From NCBI RefSeq assembly GCF_900451195.1, contig NZ_UGHR01000001.1, positions 930,001 through 994,000 on the forward strand: a stretch of DNA of 64,000 nucleotides, given 5' to 3'. The notes beneath the pieces are model-generated. The model was not told the DNA's origin. It saw nothing but the letters and a program-made list of their open reading frames with translations, and ran no database searches. Source of the DNA: Iodobacter fluviatilis (GTDB lineage: Bacteria; Pseudomonadota; Gammaproteobacteria; Burkholderiales; Chitinibacteraceae). A program made the position numbers and the translations under genes. Shown piece by piece: positions 25,216-32,845 of this stretch (the first letter of the stretch is position 1; each line of letters opens with the position of its first letter).

Positions 25216-26669
25216 GCCGTTTAGTACCCTATCATTTTGCCCGTGATCGCGGCGTGGTGGATGCTCATCACGAGGCCGATTCGGTTACGGTATTGTTTCG
25301 CAAAGGTGGTGATTTTTCTGCGCTCAACGAATTACGTCGGGTAGCCGCTAGGCCGCTGAATATTTCGGTAGTGGATGCGGCGGAGTTTGAAGCGCAACTG
25401 TCCCAATTGTTTGGCCAGGGCAGCGGTGCGGCGATGGTGGTGGATGATCTGGAAGAAAACCTCGATCTTTCACGCTTGGCTCAAGAATTACCCGAAATCG
25501 AAGACCTGCTCGAAACCGAAGACGACGCGCCGATTATTCGTCTGATTAACGCTTTGCTCACCGAAGCGCTGCGTGAAAACGCCTCGGATGTGCATATCGA
25601 GCCCTTTGAAACGCGCTCGGTGGTGCGGTTTCGGATCGATGGCCGTTTGGCCGACGTGATCGAGCCTAAACGCGCCCTGCATGCCGCGTTGGTGTCGCGG
25701 ATCAAGGTGATGGCGGGTCTGGATATTGCCGAAAAACGCCTGCCACAAGATGGGCGGATTACCCTAAGAATTGCGGGCCGCCCAGTTGATGTGCGGGTAT
25801 CAACGCTGCCAACGGGGCACGGCGAGCGGGTGGTGCTGCGTTTACTGGATAAATCAGCAGGGCGCTTAAATCTCGCCAAGCTAGGGATGGCCGCCGATAC
25901 GCTGGCTACTTTAGAAACGCTGCTTGCTCAGCCGCACGGCATTATTTTAGTGACAGGCCCTACCGGCTCGGGGAAAACCACCACGCTGTATGCTGCGATG
26001 AGCGGTATGGATGCCAGCTCCAGCAATATCATGACGGTGGAAGACCCGATTGAGTACGATCTGGATGGCGTGGGGCAAACCCAAGTCAGCACGCGCATTG
26101 ATATGACTTTTGCCCGTGCACTGCGCGCTATTTTGCGCCAAGACCCGGATGTGGTGATGATCGGTGAGATTCGCGACCTTGAAACCGCGCAAATTGCGGT
26201 GCAAGCATCGCTGACGGGGCACTTGGTGTTGGCTACTTTGCACACCAACGATGCGGCCAGCGCGGTTACGCGTTTGGTAGATATGGGCATCGAGCCTTTC
26301 CTGCTGGCATCGTCACTATTAGGCGTACTAGCCCAGCGTTTAGCACGTCGCCTTTGCCCGGCTTGCCGTCAGCTGCAAACGCCGGATGCCTTAACTACCG
26401 GGCAATTAGGCAGTGACAAACCGGTTTATCGCGCCGTAGGTTGCGCTGAATGCAAACAAAGTGGCTATCGTGGCCGTAGTGGTCTGTATGAATTGCTGGT
26501 GATTGATGAAACTATCCGCAGCATGATGCACGAGCGCGCTACCGAGCAGGCCATGAAGCATTACGCCAGCAGCCAAGGCATGCTTAGCCTGCGTCAGTAT
26601 GGCGTGCGCCGGGTACTGGATGGTGAAACAACACTGGAAGAAGTCTTGCGTGTAACTCGGGATGTATAA
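25212..26669 (+). CDS. gspE: Type II secretion system ATPase GspE
   Basis: GspE is the cytoplasmic hexameric ATPase that powers pseudopilus assembly. In the 485-residue protein the Walker A motif GPTGSGKTT is at about residues 251-259, the Asp box (IMTVEDPIEYDL) follows, the Walker B region is RQDPDVVMIGEIRD, and the His box is LTGHLVLATLHTND. A tetracysteine zinc site (CPAC and CAEC, about residues 387-418) is present as in canonical GspE. The start overlaps the gspD stop (ATGA). It ends the gspCDE cluster; a hairpin terminator follows within 3 bases of the stop. Confidence 0.97.
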   Translation: MSRLVPYHFARDRGVVDAHHEADSVTVLFRKGGDFSALNELRRVAARPLNISVVDAAEFEAQLSQLFGQGSGAAMVVDDLEENLDLSRLAQELPEIEDLLETEDDAPIIRLINALLTEALRENASDVHIEPFETRSVVRFRIDGRLADVIEPKRALHAALVSRIKVMAGLDIAEKRLPQDGRITLRIAGRPVDVRVSTLPTGHGERVVLRLLDKSAGRLNLAKLGMAADTLATLETLLAQPHGIILVTGPTGSGKTTTLYAAMSGMDASSSNIMTVEDPIEYDLDGVGQTQVSTRIDMTFARALRAILRQDPDVVMIGEIRDLETAQIAVQASLTGHLVLATLHTNDAASAVTRLVDMGIEPFLLASSLLGVLAQRLARRLCPACRQLQTPDALTTGQLGSDKPVYRAVGCAECKQSGYRGRSGLYELLVIDETIRSMMHERATEQAMKHYASSQGMLSLRQYGVRRVLDGETTLEEVLRVTRDV

Positions 26670-26671
26670 GC

Positions 26672-26710
26672 ATTAAAAGGCGCACCATCACTTGTGGTAC
26701 GCCTTTTAAT
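26672..26710 (+). terminator. Intrinsic terminator after gspE
   Basis: ATTAAAAGGCG-ACCA / TGGT-CGCCTTTTAAT inverted repeat with single-base bulges around a TCACT loop, directly after the gspE stop. It confirms that the operon ends after gspE. Confidence 0.85.
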
Positions 26711-26799
26711 GATGGCGGGTACTCATAAAAAAACGTTGTATTTTGCAAGGCCGCAAAGCCATTCTGGCCGCGTATTCTCTGCCGCCGGTAATTTATTTC

Positions 26800-27018
26800 T
26801 TAAGCAAAAGTATCGATTTTATTGCGATATTCACTCAATACTTCATTCATTGCATTTGAGCGTTGAATGCTGGCCAAGCCCACATCTGTAGCGGCTTCAG
26901 ATTTTTTAGAGACTCTGTTGGCAATTTGTTCCAATTGTTGCGTAGTCTGTTGCGAGGTCTGTTTTAGCGCTTGGTTCAGATTTACGACGTAGGATTTAAT
27001 TGCAGAAATATCCGACAT
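26800..27018 (-). CDS. Small helical protein of unknown function (72 aa)
   Basis: The open frame extends to 27165, but the ATG at 27018 is preceded by AAGGAGGAGTG, a perfect ribosome-binding site, which gives 72 residues (MSDISAIKSYVVNLNQ...). I do not recognise the family. The sequence is Gln-, Ser- and Thr-rich and strongly helical with coiled-coil character (ALKQTSQQTTQQLEQIANRVSKK), and has no signal peptide or membrane segment. It is transcribed away from the PilZ gene that starts 107 bases upstream. The strong ribosome-binding site suggests a well-expressed small protein. Confidence 0.7.
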   Translation of the reverse strand: MSDISAIKSYVVNLNQALKQTSQQTTQQLEQIANRVSKKSEAATDVGLASIQRSNAMNEVLSEYRNKIDTFA

Positions 27019-27125
27019 GATCACTCCTCCTTGGGGCATTCTCGAACTAAGATTGTGAATACGGCATGAAATTAGTTTAGCTGATATTCTTTCTTTTTCG
27101 ATCGCCATCCAACAGGATTTTCTGC

Positions 27126-27443
27126 ATGAAAGCCGGTATGAGTGATCACAATAAACGGGATGCATTGCGTGTGCCCGTTGAGTGTAAAGTTAAAATCCGA
27201 CCACTTGATTATGGGGCTGCTTATTATGGCGTCTGCACAGATTTAAGCGTAACAGGCTTAACGGTGGTAACCAATTATGTGCCAAGACCGGATGAAAAAT
27301 TTGATTTGTTTGTGATGCCTCCTCTGGAGGGGGCAGGGCCCAAAGAGCCATTAGCAGTAAGGGTTAAAGTAGTGCGCTGCCACCAGATAGAGCAGGGGGC
27401 GATGTATGAGCTGGGCTTGTCCATCTTAAAGGTGATTCGATGA
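27126..27443 (+). CDS. PilZ-domain protein (c-di-GMP binding)
   Basis: This 105-residue protein is a stand-alone PilZ domain. The c-di-GMP binding motifs are present: KRDALRVPVE (R-x3-R, Arg11 and Arg15) and DLSVTG (residues 39-44, the D/N-x-S-x-x-G motif). It therefore probably senses cyclic di-GMP and acts on a partner. ATG codons at 27126 and 27138 are both possible starts. Its last 4 bases overlap the next gene (ATGA), so the two are co-translated. Its target is not evident from sequence. Confidence 0.9.
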   Translation: MKAGMSDHNKRDALRVPVECKVKIRPLDYGAAYYGVCTDLSVTGLTVVTNYVPRPDEKFDLFVMPPLEGAGPKEPLAVRVKVVRCHQIEQGAMYELGLSILKVIR

Positions 27444-27994
27444 AATTTGCGTTTTTAGCAGTTCTGCTCAGCTCGTTTGCAGTGGCCAGTGAGGTTAGGG
27501 TAGATGCGCGTAAAGACGCAGAATTAGTCAAAATTGATGCTGAATTCAGCGTGCCGGTCAGTAAAGAACAAGCCTGGCAAGTAATGGTGGATTTTGAACA
27601 TATGCCACAGTTTTTGCCGCAATTAATCAGCAGCCATATTCTCAGCCAATCGGGCAATCACCTGCGTGTATCCCAGGTTTTAAGCGTGCCTTTAAGCTTG
27701 TTTAGTTATCATTACGAATCGGTGCGTGATATCGATTTAAAACCCCTCAGTGAAATTCGCGCGACATCGGTGGGCGGCAGTGAAGCCTATAAAAGTGTTG
27801 CACTACTGAAACCAGCCCCAGGGCAGACCATGATAAGCTATCACGCAGAATGGCAGCCGCAATCCAGCCTGCTTGCTGGCTTTGCCCTTGATACTATGCG
27901 TGATCAGATTCGCCAGCAGTTCACCGCGATGCAGCAAGAAATGCTTAAAAGGCATGATCAGCATGCAGCCGCCTCTACCCCACAAACTCATTAA
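27440..27994 (+). CDS. Exported SRPBCC (START-like) family protein
   Basis: This 184-residue protein has a signal peptide (MKFAFLAVLLSSFAVA) followed by a START/polyketide-cyclase-like fold: VKIDAEFSVPVSKEQAWQVMVDFEHMPQFLPQL is the typical beginning, LFSYHYESVRDIDLKPLSEIRATS and a long C-terminal helix (DTMRDQIRQQFTAMQQEMLKRH) complete it. Such domains bind hydrophobic ligands; the ligand here is unknown. It overlaps the PilZ gene and precedes arnD by 14 bases, so PilZ, SRPBCC and ArnD may form one operon. Confidence 0.8.
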   Translation: MKFAFLAVLLSSFAVASEVRVDARKDAELVKIDAEFSVPVSKEQAWQVMVDFEHMPQFLPQLISSHILSQSGNHLRVSQVLSVPLSLFSYHYESVRDIDLKPLSEIRATSVGGSEAYKSVALLKPAPGQTMISYHAEWQPQSSLLAGFALDTMRDQIRQQFTAMQQEMLKRHDQHAAASTPQTH

Positions 27995-28008
27995 AAAAAA
28001 CCATCTGA

Positions 28009-28920
28009 ATGAAACTTCTAGCCTTAAAAATTGATGTCGACACCTATCGCGGCACCCGCGAAGGCGTGCCCCGCCTAGTAGAATTACTCCAGCGCTTGGG
28101 CGCAGATGCCACCTTCTTATTTAGCCTAGGGCCAGATCACACCGGCCGCGCCATTAAACGCGTGTTTCGCCCTGGCTTTATGAAAAAAGTATCCCGTACC
28201 TCGGTGGTAGAACACTACGGCATTCAAACACTGCTCTACGGCACGCTCTTGCCTGGCCCGGATATTGGCCGCCGCTGCGCTGATATTCTGAAGAGTGTGG
28301 CAGCTGCTGGTTTTGAAGTCGGCATTCACACATGGGATCACATCAAATGGCAAGACTATGTGGCAGGCGAATCCGCCGCATGGACGCGCGAGCAAATTGA
28401 TTTAGCCGCAACGCGCTTTGCCGAAGTCTTTGGCACACCCGCTAAAACCCACGGCGCAGCAGGCTGGCAAATGAATCCGGAAGCCTACCGCCATCAGCAG
28501 CGCATGGCTTTAACTTACGCATCAGATACGCGCGGCACCCATCCATTCTGGCCCGTGGTAAAGGGCGAGCCTGTGCGCTGTGTGCAGCTGCCCACCACGC
28601 TGCCTACCTTGGATGAGCTGATCGGCGTGGGTGATTTAAGCCCAGATAATGTGCACGAACACCTGCTTAAGCTCACCGCCGTCGAGCCAGAATTCGGCCA
28701 CGTCTACACCCTACACGCCGAGCTGGAAGGCATGAAATTACTGCCGACATTCGAGCGCCTACTGCAAGGCTGGCTGGAGCAAGGCTATAAACTGGTCTCC
28801 ACTCTCGAGCTATTTAACGCGCTCGATACCGCCAGCCTGCCTTATCACAGCGTAGAAATTGGCGAGCTTGAAGGCAGAAGCGGCACGCTTGCCCTGCAAG
28901 GGCCACGGTTTCCTGCGTAG
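28009..28920 (+). CDS. arnD: ArnD-like polysaccharide deacetylase (undecaprenyl-phosphate formamido-arabinose deformylase)
   Basis: The 303-residue protein resembles ArnD, which removes the formyl group from undecaprenyl-phosphate-L-Ara4FN in lipid A modification and polymyxin resistance. Diagnostic segments are IDVDTYRGTREGVPRLVELL at the N-terminus (catalytic and metal Asp), EVGIHTWDHIKWQ (metal His pair), AAGWQMN, SDTRGTHPFWP, QLPTTLPTLDELIG and VYTLHAELEG. All NodB-type metal ligands appear intact. No other arn gene is in the window, so it is a solitary copy. It lies just after the PilZ and SRPBCC genes on the same strand. Action on another lipid-linked sugar is possible. Confidence 0.88.
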   Translation: MKLLALKIDVDTYRGTREGVPRLVELLQRLGADATFLFSLGPDHTGRAIKRVFRPGFMKKVSRTSVVEHYGIQTLLYGTLLPGPDIGRRCADILKSVAAAGFEVGIHTWDHIKWQDYVAGESAAWTREQIDLAATRFAEVFGTPAKTHGAAGWQMNPEAYRHQQRMALTYASDTRGTHPFWPVVKGEPVRCVQLPTTLPTLDELIGVGDLSPDNVHEHLLKLTAVEPEFGHVYTLHAELEGMKLLPTFERLLQGWLEQGYKLVSTLELFNALDTASLPYHSVEIGELEGRSGTLALQGPRFPA

Positions 28921-28955
28921 TTTTCTACCAGGTTATCCTAGTGTTTAATTTCCGC

Positions 28956-28986
28956 TTGCGCTGGAGTGCACTCCAGCTTTTATGCT
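28956..28986 (+). promoter_or_regulatory. MerR-type promoter/operator with 19-bp spacer
   Basis: TTGCGC (28956-28961) and TATGCT (28981-28986) are separated by 19 bases, the over-long spacing typical of MerR-activated promoters. The perfect 18-bp palindrome GCTGGAGTGCACTCCAGC (28960-28977) fills the spacer. It lies directly in front of the merR-type gene, so autoregulation is expected. The predicted transcription start falls at about 28993. Confidence 0.8.
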
Positions 28987-28993
28987 GATGTCC

Positions 28994-29383
28994 ATGGTGA
29001 CCTTATCCATTTCTGAAGTCGCAATACGCAGTGGTTTATCGGTGGATACGCTGCGTTATTACGAGAAAATCGGCTTGATCGATGCGGTGCCGCGGGCTTT
29101 AAATGGCCAGCGTCGTTATCGGGAAGAAGACTTACGCTGGATCGATTTTTTGCTGCGTTTACGTGCTACCGGCATGGGCATTGCTGATATGCAACGCTAC
29201 GCCCGCTTACGGCGGGAGGGGCAAACGCTTGCAAGTGTGGTGCCAAGGCGTGAGATGCTGGAAACGCACGCCGCTGCGCTGGCTTTGCAAATTGCCAGCT
29301 TGCAGGAAAACCTCTCGCTATTACACAGCAAAATCGCTACTTATCAGCAAATGGAAGCGTCACTCTCTTCAGGGCCGCACTAA
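28994..29383 (+). CDS. MerR-family transcriptional regulator (AdhR/NmlR-like)
   Basis: The N-terminal winged helix begins LSISEVAIRSGLSVDTLRYYEKIGLI and continues RRYREEDLRWIDFLLRLRATGMGIADM, the classic MerR DNA-binding domain. The rest is a dimerisation helix (ETHAAALALQIASLQENLSLLHSKI). There is no metal-binding Cys pair, so it belongs with the aldehyde/thiol-stress regulators. In-frame ATGs occur at 28982, 28988 and 28994. The promoter geometry puts the transcript start near 28993, which argues for the ATG at 28994 and an almost leaderless message. It precedes a carboxymuconolactone-decarboxylase-like gene, its likely target, as in Bacillus adhR. Confidence 0.88.
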   Translation: MVTLSISEVAIRSGLSVDTLRYYEKIGLIDAVPRALNGQRRYREEDLRWIDFLLRLRATGMGIADMQRYARLRREGQTLASVVPRREMLETHAAALALQIASLQENLSLLHSKIATYQQMEASLSSGPH

Positions 29384-29456
29384 AAACAGTTTTCCCCAGC
29401 CGTGCTTGCTGGGGACGGATTGTTTCTGGATGCGCTCTTCACTCAGGGAGCATGGC

Positions 29457-30221
29457 ATGCATCATTTATCAGGTTGGAAAAAGCTTAAAGAAGTAGACGA
29501 TCAGGCAGGCGAGCGGGTAATTAATGGCCTGCGTGACATTGCCCCCGATCTGGGCCGCTATATTATTGAATTTGGTTTTGGTGAAATTTATTCTCGGCCT
29601 GGGCTTTCTCTTGCTCAAAGAGAGCTGGCAACGGTGGCCATGTTGTCCGCCATGGGCAATGCTGCACCGCAATTAAAAGTGCATTTAGAAGCCGCCTTAA
29701 ATGTGGGGCTAAGCCAGACCGAAATCATTGAAGTGCTGATCCAGACTGCCGTTTACGCAGGCTTCCCCGCCGCGCTCAATGCCGTGTTTGCAGCAAAAGA
29801 AATCTTTGCCCAATACCATGCGCCAAGCCGCCCACTGGCTCCGCTCGCTGTGGCTAAGGCCTTTATGGCTGACTTTATCGCGGGTCAGCCGCCTTTAGAT
29901 TATTTAAGTGAGGCCGTAAGCTGGCATATTCCGGGGGACCGCCAAATTGTGCCATGGGCCGGGCTTTGGCAGGGGCGCGCCGAAGTTGAGCAATGCTTAA
30001 AGCAGATTGCAGCCGCCGGGCAAGCCACGCAATTTGTGATTGATCGTTGGTACGACGGTGAAAACGAAGCCCTAGCTCGCGGGCATTTTGCATGGCAATA
30101 CCGTAACGGCCATGTTTATCAGGGCGCATTTATGATGCGTTTTGTGGTGAGGGACGGCGAAATTCAAAGCTATGAGATGTTTGAAGATAGCTTTGCTATT
30201 GCAAAGGCTTGGCAGGCTTAG
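29457..30221 (+). CDS. AhpD/carboxymuconolactone-decarboxylase-like domain fused to a SnoaL/NTF2-like domain
   Basis: This 254-residue protein has two parts. Residues 1-125 match the carboxymuconolactone decarboxylase family (GLRDIAPDLGRYIIEFGFGEIYSRPGLSLAQRELATVAMLSAMGNAAPQLKVH, then TEIIEVLIQTAVYAGFPAALNA); the AhpD CxxC motif is absent. Residues 135-254 look like a SnoaL/NTF2-like fold (WQGRAEVEQCLKQIAAAG, ARGHFAWQYRNGHVYQGAFMMRFVVRDGEIQSYEMFED). The ATG at 29457 has GGGAG upstream. It follows the MerR regulator at 73 bases and probably belongs to its regulon. The substrate is unknown; similar pairs respond to electrophiles. Confidence 0.82.
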   Translation: MHHLSGWKKLKEVDDQAGERVINGLRDIAPDLGRYIIEFGFGEIYSRPGLSLAQRELATVAMLSAMGNAAPQLKVHLEAALNVGLSQTEIIEVLIQTAVYAGFPAALNAVFAAKEIFAQYHAPSRPLAPLAVAKAFMADFIAGQPPLDYLSEAVSWHIPGDRQIVPWAGLWQGRAEVEQCLKQIAAAGQATQFVIDRWYDGENEALARGHFAWQYRNGHVYQGAFMMRFVVRDGEIQSYEMFEDSFAIAKAWQA

Positions 30222-30249
30222 GGAAAGCCGCTCCAATCCTATCAATTCA

Positions 30250-30385
30250 GGGGGAATTTGTAGGTTGGGTTAGCAAGTTTTATCGCGTAACCCAACATTC
30301 TTTTGCCCCTAAACTTTGGGTTACGCTGGTTTATCCGCACCAATAGGCGAATAAACCAGCTAACCCAAGCGATAAAAGCATCGTG
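30250..30385. repeat. Dispersed GTAGGTTGGGTTAGC-type extragenic repeat (copy 1)
   Basis: The spacer contains repeated GGGTTA/TAACCC blocks that fold back on each other. One arm pair is GGGTTACGCTGGTTTAT at 30318-30334 with ATAAACCAGCTAACCC at 30351-30366 (one bulged base). A related block with TGTAGGTT, CTAACCCAAC and GTTGGGTTACGCG lies at 38713-38855. No coding potential is seen. Confidence 0.65.
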
Positions 30386-30462
30386 CCTTTGCGGGTTTTG
30401 CTTAAGTTGATAGGATTATGCTTGGCTCCCTCAAAAAGGGGGAAGCGGTATCAGCCAAGCAC

Positions 30463-31644
30463 TTAGTTTTTAGATTCTGTCTGCTGATCCAATTGGCTTA
30501 ATATTTGATAAGCCGCCGTCACCCGTGGTGGAATTGGATAGTTTTTATTAGCTAGAATCACAATGCCAATTTTTTGGGCGGGAATAAAAGCCGCATAGGC
30601 AGCAAAACCATTGGTAGAGCCAGTTTTATTGATCCATACATTTGCTTGTGGCGCTAAAGGCGGGGTGATTTTATTGGCTGTATTGGCTTTATACGCCATC
30701 GCATCTTTATTTCCCTCTAATAGAGTACTTAATTTTAATGGATAAGCATATTGCTCCCAGATTAAGTCTTGTGTGAGTGCTCCAGATTTAAAATAGGCGC
30801 TGTGAGTATTGATCAGCGCCTGTTGTACTTTAGAGTCTATTTTACCCATTTGCATATTGGCATTTACAAATTGAATCATATCCGCCGGGCTGGATTTTAC
30901 GCCATAGGCTTCTGAGGATAAAACACCGGGATTAACTCTAACGGGCGCGTCTTTTTTATTATAGCCCTGAGCGTAATTTTTCATTTGTGCGGCGGGTACA
31001 TTGATATAGCTATGGGCCATTCCCAGCTCAGGAAATAATTTCTTTTCAATAGCATCTTCAAAAGAAGTATTCATGCTTTTAGCGGTAATGACGCCAAGCA
31101 GGCCAATACTGGGGTTGGAATAAACGCGGTATGTGCCTGCCGCATATTCAGGCTGCCAGTTTTTAAAATAGGCCATTAATTGATCATTATTTTTAATCTC
31201 GTCAGGTACTTGCAGCGGTAAGCCCCCGGCGGTATGCGTCGCAAGATTAAGCAGGCTGACTTTATCAAAGGCACTACCGCGTAAATCAGCTAAATGCTGG
31301 CTGACGCTATCGCTAAAAGAAAGCTGGCCATTGATTTGGGCAGCCGATGCTAGCGTGGCGGTAAAGGTTTTACTAATCGAGCCAATTTCAAACAATGTAT
31401 CTTGGCTAACTGCTTGCTTACTTTCTTTTGAGGCTACACCATAATTAAAAAAATAATTTTTGCCATCCACACTCACTGCAACTGCTATGCCGGGAATATT
31501 GAATTCTTTTTGTATGGGGGTGATTGCGGTGCTAACTATTTTTTGAATATAGGCTTGATCTATATTTTCTGTCGCATGGCTTAAAGGACTGATGCATCCC
31601 AGTAATGCCATTATTTTTATTAAAAATACTTTTTTCTTGCACAT
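30463..31644 (-). CDS. ampC: Class C (AmpC-type) beta-lactamase
   Basis: This 393-residue serine hydrolase has a signal peptide (MCKKKVFLIKIMALLGCISPLSHA) and the three class C motifs at normal spacing: SISK (Ser89-Lys92), YSN (175-177) and KTG (340-342). Length and the flanking sequence (SLFEIGSISKTFTA-like; VYSNPSIGLLG; WINKTGSTNGFAAYAAFIP) agree with a true AmpC rather than an esterase or DD-peptidase. It should hydrolyse cephalosporins in the periplasm. No ampR lies next to it; the divergent neighbour is an SDR gene, so induction through AmpR is not supported. Confidence 0.93.
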   Translation of the reverse strand: MCKKKVFLIKIMALLGCISPLSHATENIDQAYIQKIVSTAITPIQKEFNIPGIAVAVSVDGKNYFFNYGVASKESKQAVSQDTLFEIGSISKTFTATLASAAQINGQLSFSDSVSQHLADLRGSAFDKVSLLNLATHTAGGLPLQVPDEIKNNDQLMAYFKNWQPEYAAGTYRVYSNPSIGLLGVITAKSMNTSFEDAIEKKLFPELGMAHSYINVPAAQMKNYAQGYNKKDAPVRVNPGVLSSEAYGVKSSPADMIQFVNANMQMGKIDSKVQQALINTHSAYFKSGALTQDLIWEQYAYPLKLSTLLEGNKDAMAYKANTANKITPPLAPQANVWINKTGSTNGFAAYAAFIPAQKIGIVILANKNYPIPPRVTAAYQILSQLDQQTESKN

Positions 31645-31845
31645 GAATAATTACCTTCGGGTGTGATGATCGTCGCATATTAAGGGTTTATATAGCGATA
31701 TCTTATTCAGATCGAGTATGCCTGCTTAAACAAGCTGCATATAGTAATAAAGGCTGCGCAATTTGGTAAATATACTCATCTGTAACGTATGTAACCTAGC
31801 TATCGCTTATATAATCTGATCATCTCAATGTCATGATGTGATTCC

Positions 31846-32613
31846 ATGCAAAGTCTTCACGGTAAAGTGGTGCTTATTACGGGAGGAACAACCGGTATAG
31901 GCTTGGCGGCGGCAAAAGCTTTTTTGAAAAATGGCGCCAAGGTGGTGGTGGCCGCGCGTAATAGTGAACAAGGGGCGGCGGCAGCGTCAGAGCTTAGCGC
32001 ATTGGGTGATGCCGTTTTTCATGCTTGTGATGTGATAGATCCTTTGTCTGTTGCCGCTTTGGTCAGTTTTACTATTGGGCACTATGGTCAGTTGGATGCG
32101 GCAGTTAATAGTGCGGCATGCGATACGCGCCCAGGCCCGACTCATGAAGTATCTTTTGAGGATGCAAGCAAGACGCTGTCGACGGATGTTTCAGGCGTTT
32201 TTAACTGCATGAAGTATCAGATTGAAGCGATGCTGCAGTCGGGGGGCGGCACGATTGTGAATGTGTCATCGGTGAATGGCTTATCTGGTGCGCCGACGGC
32301 GGCCATGTATAGCGCAGCCAAGCACGCGGTGATTGGGCTGACCCGTTCCACGGCTAAGGAGTATATAGGGCGAGGCATCAGGATTAACGCCGTTTGCCCC
32401 GGCGCAACAGAAACACCTCGCCGCACGCGCAGAACGGCCCATCTGACAGAGGATCAGTTACTTGAACATCAGGCGCAGCTGGCCCAGGCGATTCCTATTG
32501 GCAGGCTTGCCCAAGCGGATGAAATTGCCCATGCCATTCTCTGGCTAAGCTCCGCTGCATCATCGTATGTGGTTGGGCATAGCCTTGTGGTGGATGGGGG
32601 CTTGCACGCTTGA
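31846..32613 (+). CDS. Short-chain dehydrogenase/reductase (classical SDR)
   Basis: This 255-residue protein has the NAD(P)-binding TGGTTGIG motif near the N-terminus, a structural NSA in place of the usual NAG, the catalytic Ser in VNVSSVNG and the YSAAK motif. The C-terminus VVGHSLVVDGGLHA is typical of the family. Arg in VVAARNS after the second strand suggests NADP preference. The substrate is unknown. It is a single gene, divergent from ampC, with no clear partner. Confidence 0.9.
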   Translation: MQSLHGKVVLITGGTTGIGLAAAKAFLKNGAKVVVAARNSEQGAAAASELSALGDAVFHACDVIDPLSVAALVSFTIGHYGQLDAAVNSAACDTRPGPTHEVSFEDASKTLSTDVSGVFNCMKYQIEAMLQSGGGTIVNVSSVNGLSGAPTAAMYSAAKHAVIGLTRSTAKEYIGRGIRINAVCPGATETPRRTRRTAHLTEDQLLEHQAQLAQAIPIGRLAQADEIAHAILWLSSAASSYVVGHSLVVDGGLHA

Positions 32614-32845
32614 GGATGAGTACTGAATTGCATTCATCTGCGTTTGTCTCTTGATCGTCTGCTAATGATTGTTTGCTTCTCAGGTTTAGCAGTTGCGTTA
32701 TGCTGAAGGCTGGCTTTTCTAATTGCAGTACGTGCTTTCTCTTAGTCGTAGATTTACAACAAATTACAGAAAGGCTGACTCTTTAAATCCTTACATCGGC
32801 ATAATCCAGTGGATAAGCAATTAATAATAAACACGGGAGAATGTA

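Noticed and set aside
29103..29456. N-terminal extension of the decarboxylase-like gene back to 29103
   Set aside because: The extension overlaps the MerR coding region in another frame; the ATG at 29457 has a proper ribosome-binding site and begins the conserved domain.
31645..31845. ampR-type control of the beta-lactamase
   Set aside because: The divergent neighbour is an SDR gene, not a LysR regulator.
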